In this document: positions 63,683 through 64,000 of the stretch, piece after piece
Position numbering within the stretch: the first letter of the stretch is position 1
Layout of the letters: the number at the start of each line of letters is the position of its first letter
DNA from: Sinorhizobium sp. RAC02
GTDB lineage: Bacteria > Pseudomonadota > Alphaproteobacteria > Rhizobiales > Rhizobiaceae
NCBI RefSeq assembly: GCF_001713395.1
Contig: NZ_CP016452.1
Location: 1,612,001-1,676,000, forward strand
DNA: 64,000 bases
Direction of reading: 5' to 3'
Position numbers and translations under genes: made by a program
Notes under the pieces: generated by a model
Seen by the model: the letters and a program-made list of their open reading frames with translations, nothing else
What the model was told of the DNA's origin: nothing
Database searches by the model: none

Positions 63683-64000
63683 TCCAGGGCGTTCCAGCAA
63701 ATCGTTGCTGGACCATTGGAGCGTTCATGCAGGACGGTCGTTGACCTGCATCAAACAAGCAACGAATGCCCAATCAAACTCAGGTCTGAACAGAACCCGG
63801 CTACGCCAAGATATTCCGGTGGTATTGAAGGCACTCGAACCATCTACAACGTGGTTCAGCGCAGAGGGTATGGCCCCTAGCCGGCTTGCTTGCCAGGGAT
63901 CCCAAAAGCAGGAGCACAAGGAAAGGCCGGCGCGGCTCAGCGCCGCCAGCGAATGCAGGCCGACCTCTTGAGCCAGACGTGTGCGGAGGAAGAAGAGACG
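63683..64000. other. nosR upstream control region to window end
   Basis: 318 bases with no supportable gene. It holds an 8-bp stem-loop at 63693-63712 (TCCAGCAA-ATCG-TTGCTGGA) close to the nosR start and an FNR/NnrR-type box at 63741-63754. Beyond 63755 nothing specific was seen. Confidence 0.6.
63741..63754 (-). promoter_or_regulatory. FNR/NnrR box upstream of nosR
   Basis: TTGACCTGCATCAA is a TTGA-N6-TCAA match to the FNR/CRP-type consensus, centred about 66 bases upstream of the nosR ATG. If an activator sits at -41.5, transcription would start near 63706, placing the 63693-63712 stem-loop at the 5' end of the mRNA. It fits oxygen or NO control of nos genes in denitrifiers. Confidence 0.75.

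Noticed and set aside
1..64000. tRNA, rRNA, CRISPR, prophage or insertion-sequence genes
   Set aside because: No cloverleaf, repeat-spacer array, integrase or transposase motifs were recognised on either strand.

Overview
This 64 kb window reads as an accessory, catabolism-rich stretch of a Rhizobiaceae-type alphaproteobacterium (Sinorhizobium/Ensifer/Shinella-like). Three things point there: high GC throughout, a run of many ABC importers paired with dedicated catabolic enzymes and regulators, and an ehuABCD-eutABCDE ectoine locus with a complete nosRZDFYLX denitrification locus. A nested palindromic repeat of the kind common in rhizobial intergenic DNA lies inside the ectoine operon. No rRNA, tRNA, CRISPR, phage or insertion-sequence genes were seen. 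The mix would fit a megaplasmid or chromid, but that is inference.

Layout. (1) 1-9941, all minus strand: an operon running from a ThDP enzyme through a HisD paralogue, a carbohydrate ABC importer (binding protein, two permeases, MalK-like ATPase) and two GMC flavoprotein dehydrogenases, the second cut by the window edge. Divergent from it is an unrecognised 229-residue protein. An XRE regulator, a degenerate Gfo/Idh/MocA protein and a sugar isomerase/epimerase follow (10342-13931). (2) 14052-19147: a polar amino-acid-type ABC importer with an inositol-phosphatase-family enzyme, divergent from a class I/II aminotransferase. (3) 19186-29622: a peptide-type ABC importer in one long minus-strand run with a C45 autoproteolytic acyltransferase, an alpha/beta hydrolase, a class V aminotransferase-like protein and a LuxR-type regulator. 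A GntR-type regulator with two predicted DNA-binding domains is divergent. (4) 29635-31774: a TetR repressor and a divergent MFS exporter with a perfect 14-bp palindrome between them. (5) 31969-38388: uxuA-uxuB convergent with a GntR gene that ends an amino-acid-type ABC operon. The two promoters share a 17-bp operator-like sequence (15/17 identical), which ties them into one probable hexuronate regulon.

(6) 39001-52365: ectoine/5-hydroxyectoine uptake and degradation: ehuABCD, eutABCDE, the MocR-type regulator enuR, an AsnC/Lrp regulator, a semialdehyde dehydrogenase and a diaminobutyrate-type transaminase. Imported ectoine is opened by EutD (DoeA) and deacetylated by EutE (DoeB). The product 2,4-diaminobutyrate is transaminated and oxidised to aspartate. 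EutABC are thought to convert hydroxyectoine to ectoine. A 10-bp motif, TTGWCATGAK, occurs twice before ehuA and twice in the enuR/asnC control region and is a good EnuR operator candidate. (7) 52437-54965: an M20 deacylase whose natural stop is missing, running out of frame into an unknown Gly/Ala-rich gene, then a small secreted Cys-containing protein. (8) 55051-63682: nosRZDFYLX (minus strand) for nitrous oxide reduction, with a consensus FNR/NnrR box upstream of nosR.

The regulatory layer is the most novel part: several compact, mutually supporting candidate operators, plus stem-loops in the gap between the binding-protein gene and the first permease gene in four separate ABC operons.
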